Source of the DNA: CAYLSO01 sp964386525
GTDB taxonomy: Bacteria; Eisenbacteria; RBG-16-71-46; DASYSL01
NCBI GenBank assembly: GCA_964386525.1
Contig: CAYLSO010000240.1
Span: 1-16,944, forward strand
Reading direction: 5' to 3'
DNA length: 16,944 bases
The notes under the pieces are model-generated. The model made no database searches and was not told where the DNA came from. It saw only the letters and a list, made by a program, of their open reading frames with translations. Both the position numbers and the translations under genes were made by a program. Shown here in pieces: positions 14,179 to 16,944 of the stretch (its first letter is position 1; every line of letters starts with the position of its first letter).

Positions 14179-16317
14179 GTGGCGAAGACCGGCCGCGTGC
14201 CCGTCTACAGCACCGGTGCGCCCGGCGCGAGGCGGAGGCTGTCGCGCTTCAGTCTCCTGCTCGCCGCCGCGGTCTTCGCCGTCGCCCTCGTCCTGCCCCG
14301 CATCCCCTTCTTCGAGACCCTCGAGTTCAACACCCAGGACCTGCGCCTGCGCACGCGCGGCGAGCGGCCCGTGCACCCCGACGTGGTGGTCATCGAGATC
14401 GAGGCGCAGACCCTCGAGGGCTACCGCAACGCCTGGCCGTTCCCGCGCGACCAGTACGCGCTGATCCTCAACGCGCTCGACGAGTGGGGCGCCAAGGCGG
14501 TGGGCGTGGACCTGTGGTTCTCGGGGCGCGACCGCTACAGCGACGCCAACGACACGACGCTGGCGGTGGTGACGGCGCAGGCGCCGAGCGTCATCCACGC
14601 GCTCTACCTGCCGCTCGCCCTGCCGGCGCGCGGGGCTCCCGCCGGCGCGGGCGAGCCGGCCGCCGAAGACTCGCTCCTGAGCCGCCTGTTCGCGCCGCTG
14701 CCGCCGGGGGCGCGGCTCATGACCAGCGTCAGCGGCCAGATCGAGCTGCCCGTCGTGCTGCTCGACGAGGTGCGCTCGCTCGGCCACATCGCGCTCGCCT
14801 GGGGCGCCGACAACGTCTGCCGCTACGCGCCGCTCCTGGTGAATCACCAGGGGCACATGGTGCCGTCGCTGTCCTTGCTCATGGCGTGCCGCTACCTGGG
14901 CGCCGACTGGCGCGCCGCGCGCCTGCGGCCCGGCGGCCCGTTCACCCGCAGCCACGTCGACATCCCGGCCCCGGGCCGCGCCATCCACGTGCCGGTGGAC
15001 GGCTACGGCCGCGCGCTCATCAATTTCCCGGGCGACCAGCGCGCCTTCCCGCGCCGCTACCGCTTCCTCGACGTCATCCAGTCGGCGCGCGACTGGATCG
15101 GCGGGCAGCCGATCCCCGCTGCGCGGCCGCAGCCCGAGGACTTCCGCGGCAAGGCGATCCTGATCTGCAACACGGCCGAGAACCTGCTCACCGCCGACGT
15201 CGGCCCGACGCCGTTCTCCGACAACTTCCCGCTCGCCTTCGCGCACGCCAGCGTCGTCAACTCCATCCTGCGCGGCGACTACCAGAAGGCGACGCCCCCG
15301 GGCTATCAGGCGGTCCTGCTGGCGCTGCTCGCCGTCGGGCTCGGCCTGGTGATGCCGGCGCTGGCGCCGGCGGGGCTGGCGCTCGTGGCGCTGGCGGGCA
15401 TCGCCCTGCTCGCCGCGGCGGCGTGGGCGATCCTCGTCTTCGGCGGCGTGCAGGTGCCGCTGGTGCCGCCCCTGTTCGTCGTCGTGACGATGACCATCGG
15501 CGTGCTGCTGCGCGGCTACGTGGTCAAGGAGCGCGAGCGGCGCGCCGTCGAGCAGGAGCTGGCGGTGGCGCGGCGCGTGCAGCAGGACCTGCTGCCCAAG
15601 GGCCCGCTCACCGCCGGCGATCTGCAGGTGGCGGGCGCCAACCTGCCGTGCTTCGCGGTGGGCGGCGATTACTTCGACTACTTCCCGCTCGGCGACGGGA
15701 GGATCGGCCTGGCCATCGGCGACGTCTCGGGCAAGGGCGTGCCGGCGGCCCTCCTGATGTCGAAGCTGCAGGCCATCCTGCGCGGCGAGGCGTCGCGGGC
15801 GACGTCGGTGGCCGCGGTGGCCGAGGGGGCCAATCGCCAGCTCATGGATTCCATGGAGGGGGCCAAGAAGTTCGTCACGCTGTTCTACGCGGTGCTCGAC
15901 CCGGAGACCCGCACGCTGCGCTACACCAACGCCGGCCACAACCCGCCCATGCTGCTGCGCGCCGACGGGCGGCTCGAGCTGCTCGAGACCGGCGGTCTGC
16001 TGGTCGGCATCTTCGCGCACGCGCAGTACGAGGTGGGCGTGGTGGAACTGGGGCCCGGCGACGCGCTGGTGCTCTTCACCGACGGGGTGACCGAGGCCGA
16101 GGACCGCCGCAAGGCGCAGTACGGCGAGGAGCGGCTGGAGGCGCTGATCCGCGCGGTGCGCGGCGAGCCGGCGCGCGAGATCGGCGACCGCATCTGCCAG
16201 GAGGTGCTCAAGTTCTCCAAGGGGACCCACCAAGCCGACGACATCACGGTGGTGGTGGCGAAGGTGGAGGAGGGGGCGGCCCCGGCGGCCGGGCCCGCGG
16301 CGGGAGGAGACGCGTGA
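14179..16317 (+). CDS. CHASE2-domain PP2C (SpoIIE-type) serine/threonine phosphatase
   Basis: The product has 712 residues. The GTG at 14179, 10 bases after the preceding stop, is the first suitable start; the GTG at 14200 is possible. Topology is a short basic N-terminus, one helix (about 24-42), an extracytoplasmic CHASE2 domain (about 45-370; FNTQDLRLRTRG, the 'VGVDLWFS' strand, 'GYGRALINFPG', the 'KAILICNTAE' strand), a cluster of about three helices (about 375-450), a coiled linker (ERERRAVEQELAVARRVQQ) and a PP2C/SpoIIE domain. The phosphatase shows GGDYFD (Asp497, Asp500), GDVSGKG (Asp515), LFTDGVTEAED (Asp635) and ADDIT (Asp687-688), so the metal-binding aspartates appear intact. Known relatives dephosphorylate anti-anti-sigma (STAS) proteins in partner-switching; no STAS or anti-sigma gene is in the window. 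Here it should carry an envelope signal inward. Confidence 0.93.
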   Translation: MAKTGRVPVYSTGAPGARRRLSRFSLLLAAAVFAVALVLPRIPFFETLEFNTQDLRLRTRGERPVHPDVVVIEIEAQTLEGYRNAWPFPRDQYALILNALDEWGAKAVGVDLWFSGRDRYSDANDTTLAVVTAQAPSVIHALYLPLALPARGAPAGAGEPAAEDSLLSRLFAPLPPGARLMTSVSGQIELPVVLLDEVRSLGHIALAWGADNVCRYAPLLVNHQGHMVPSLSLLMACRYLGADWRAARLRPGGPFTRSHVDIPAPGRAIHVPVDGYGRALINFPGDQRAFPRRYRFLDVIQSARDWIGGQPIPAARPQPEDFRGKAILICNTAENLLTADVGPTPFSDNFPLAFAHASVVNSILRGDYQKATPPGYQAVLLALLAVGLGLVMPALAPAGLALVALAGIALLAAAAWAILVFGGVQVPLVPPLFVVVTMTIGVLLRGYVVKERERRAVEQELAVARRVQQDLLPKGPLTAGDLQVAGANLPCFAVGGDYFDYFPLGDGRIGLAIGDVSGKGVPAALLMSKLQAILRGEASRATSVAAVAEGANRQLMDSMEGAKKFVTLFYAVLDPETRTLRYTNAGHNPPMLLRADGRLELLETGGLLVGIFAHAQYEVGVVELGPGDALVLFTDGVTEAEDRRKAQYGEERLEALIRAVRGEPAREIGDRICQEVLKFSKGTHQADDITVVVAKVEEGAAPAAGPAAGGDA
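16303..16309 (+). promoter_or_regulatory. Ribosome binding site of the 70-residue membrane protein gene
   Basis: GGAGGAG lies 4 bases before the GTG at 16314, within the final codons of the phosphatase gene. It supports a small gene that would otherwise be overlooked. Confidence 0.65.
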
Positions 16318-16526
16318 GCGTGGTCGACCCGCGCCTCAAGATCGTCCGATTGGCGGCGCTGTTCGGCGGGGCGGCGCTGCTCATGCTGGCGATGCTCGTC
16401 TTCGCGGACGAGCCGCGCTGGCGCGACCTGGCGTGGAGCGTGGGCGTGGCGTTCCTGATCCTCGCGCTGGTGGCGAACCGGTTGGTGGCGAAACAGAGCC
16501 GCGGCGACAGCGACGCCAAGCCCTGA
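16314..16526 (+). CDS. Small two-helix inner-membrane protein
   Basis: The product has 70 residues and starts at a GTG overlapping the phosphatase stop (GTGA), with GGAGGAG four bases upstream. Two hydrophobic helices (about 11-31 and 39-56) flank a short polar loop (DEPRWRDL). The N-terminus (DPRLKIVR) and the C-terminus (NRLVAKQSRGDSDAKP) are both basic, which fits a hairpin with both ends in the cytoplasm. I recognise no family. Translational coupling to the phosphatase suggests a regulatory or stabilising partner of that protein, which is inference. Confidence 0.7.
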   Translation: MSVVDPRLKIVRLAALFGGAALLMLAMLVFADEPRWRDLAWSVGVAFLILALVANRLVAKQSRGDSDAKP

Positions 16527-16546
16527 GCGGGCGGACCGCCTCAGGG
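16521..16546. terminator. Hairpin shared by two convergent genes, with both stop codons in its arms
   Basis: CCCTGAG (16521-16527) is the exact reverse complement of CTCAGGG (16540-16546), and CGG/CCG inside (16528-16530 with 16536-16538) extends the stem with one bulged base. The plus-strand stop (16524-16526) and the minus-strand stop (16541-16543) both lie in the stem. Position suggests a bidirectional terminator, although no T tract is present on the plus side. Confidence 0.55.
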
Positions 16547-16876
16547 CGCCGAAATCCCCCGATCCCTCTCCAGCTTCCTGAGAAACGCCAGCAGCTCCTT
16601 GCCGGCCTGCAGGTCTCCGGTGCGCTCGGCCACGCGCACGCCGCGCGCGTACACGACGGCCGCCTCCACGTGGCGGCCGAGATGCTCCAGCGCATGGCCC
16701 CACTGGCGGTAGGCGGCCGTGTACTTGGGGTCGCGCTCGACGGCGGCGGCGAAGGCGGCGCGGGCCTCCTCGAAGAGGCCCTGGGTGGCGGCCTCGCGCC
16801 CGAGCAGGAAGCGGGCGAGGGCGTCGTCGGGGTCGCTGGCGGCCAGATCACGAAGGCGTTGCAGCCGGTCGTCCAT
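16541..16876 (-). CDS. Small TPR protein
   Basis: The product has 111 residues and is read on the minus strand from ATG at 16874-16876. GAGGGAAG (complement of 16881-16888) lies 4 bases upstream of the start. No signal peptide or membrane segment is visible, so it is probably cytoplasmic. Residues about 16-49 (ALARFLLGREAATQGLFEEA and the following helix) and 50-83 (AAYRQWGHALEHLGRHVEAA) form two TPR-like helix pairs, with a final capping helix (LQAGKELLAFLRKLERD). Such small TPR proteins act as scaffolds; no partner is evident. It converges on the operon and is not part of it. It lacks the RGK...YWK tail found in the two TPR proteins of the operon. Confidence 0.85.
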   Translation of the reverse strand: MDDRLQRLRDLAASDPDDALARFLLGREAATQGLFEEARAAFAAAVERDPKYTAAYRQWGHALEHLGRHVEAAVVYARGVRVAERTGDLQAGKELLAFLRKLERDRGISAP

Positions 16877-16930
16877 TAGGCTTCCCTCGGCGGGGACGCG
16901 GGGGGCGGATCGTGGGGGGACGGCGTGGAA

Positions 16931-16936
16931 TATCCT
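16931..16936 (+). promoter_or_regulatory. Weak -10-like element at the window edge
   Basis: TATCCT fits TANNNT and lies in the short divergent space beyond the small TPR gene. No clear -35 precedes it, and any gene it would serve is outside the window. This is a low-confidence call. Confidence 0.15.
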
Positions 16937-16944
16937 GACACTTC

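Noticed and set aside
1..16944. CRISPR arrays, tRNA or rRNA genes, insertion sequences, prophage genes
   Set aside because: I saw no regularly spaced direct repeats outside coding sequence, no tRNA-like cloverleaf, no transposase or integrase motifs and no phage structural genes.

Overview
The window is very GC-rich, with most codons ending in G or C, and it holds eight complete genes plus the 3' end of a ninth. Two large secreted proteins end in the FlgD-like immunoglobulin domain that resembles type IX secretion sorting domains. A third protein starts with a PorV/UPF0164-type outer-membrane barrel. This combination suggests a diderm of the wider FCB group, for example Eiseniibacteriota, Krumholzibacteriota or a similar uncultured lineage. 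That placement is inference from domain style and base composition; no marker gene is present.

Positions 1-420 carry the end of an unrecognised gene with a CxxC motif, closed by a strong intrinsic terminator (386-419). Positions 607-2989 encode a two-component pair: a membrane histidine kinase and an OmpR/PhoB-type response regulator one base apart, followed by a GC-rich hairpin. A 478-base stretch without a convincing gene follows. Next is a very large secreted protein (3468-7286) with a laminin-B-like domain, two CARDB-like domains, fourteen GGDFT-type propeller repeats and a C-terminal FlgD-like domain. Its codons are visibly less GC-rich at the third position than those of its neighbours.

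Positions 7547-16526 look like one five-gene operon preceded by promoter-like sites, including a good match to the sigma-54 consensus (7457-7472). In order it encodes: a secreted Reg_prop-type propeller protein with a FlgD-like C-terminus; an 865-residue outer-membrane protein joining a PorV-like barrel, a transglutaminase-like domain with Cys/His/Glu in place, and TPRs; a secreted 245-residue TPR protein that shares its C-terminal module with the preceding protein; a CHASE2-PP2C (SpoIIE-type) phosphatase; and a 70-residue two-helix membrane protein. Three of the four junctions are GTGA start/stop overlaps and the fourth gap is 10 bases, which indicates tight coupling.

The operon is the best candidate for an undescribed system. 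It places a secreted propeller, an outer-membrane barrel with a putative cysteine enzyme, periplasmic TPR adaptors and a transmembrane phosphatase in one transcription unit, so it could sense or process envelope proteins and signal inward. The function is inference. The window ends with a convergent small TPR gene (16541-16876, minus strand). A hairpin whose two arms contain both stop codons separates it from the operon.
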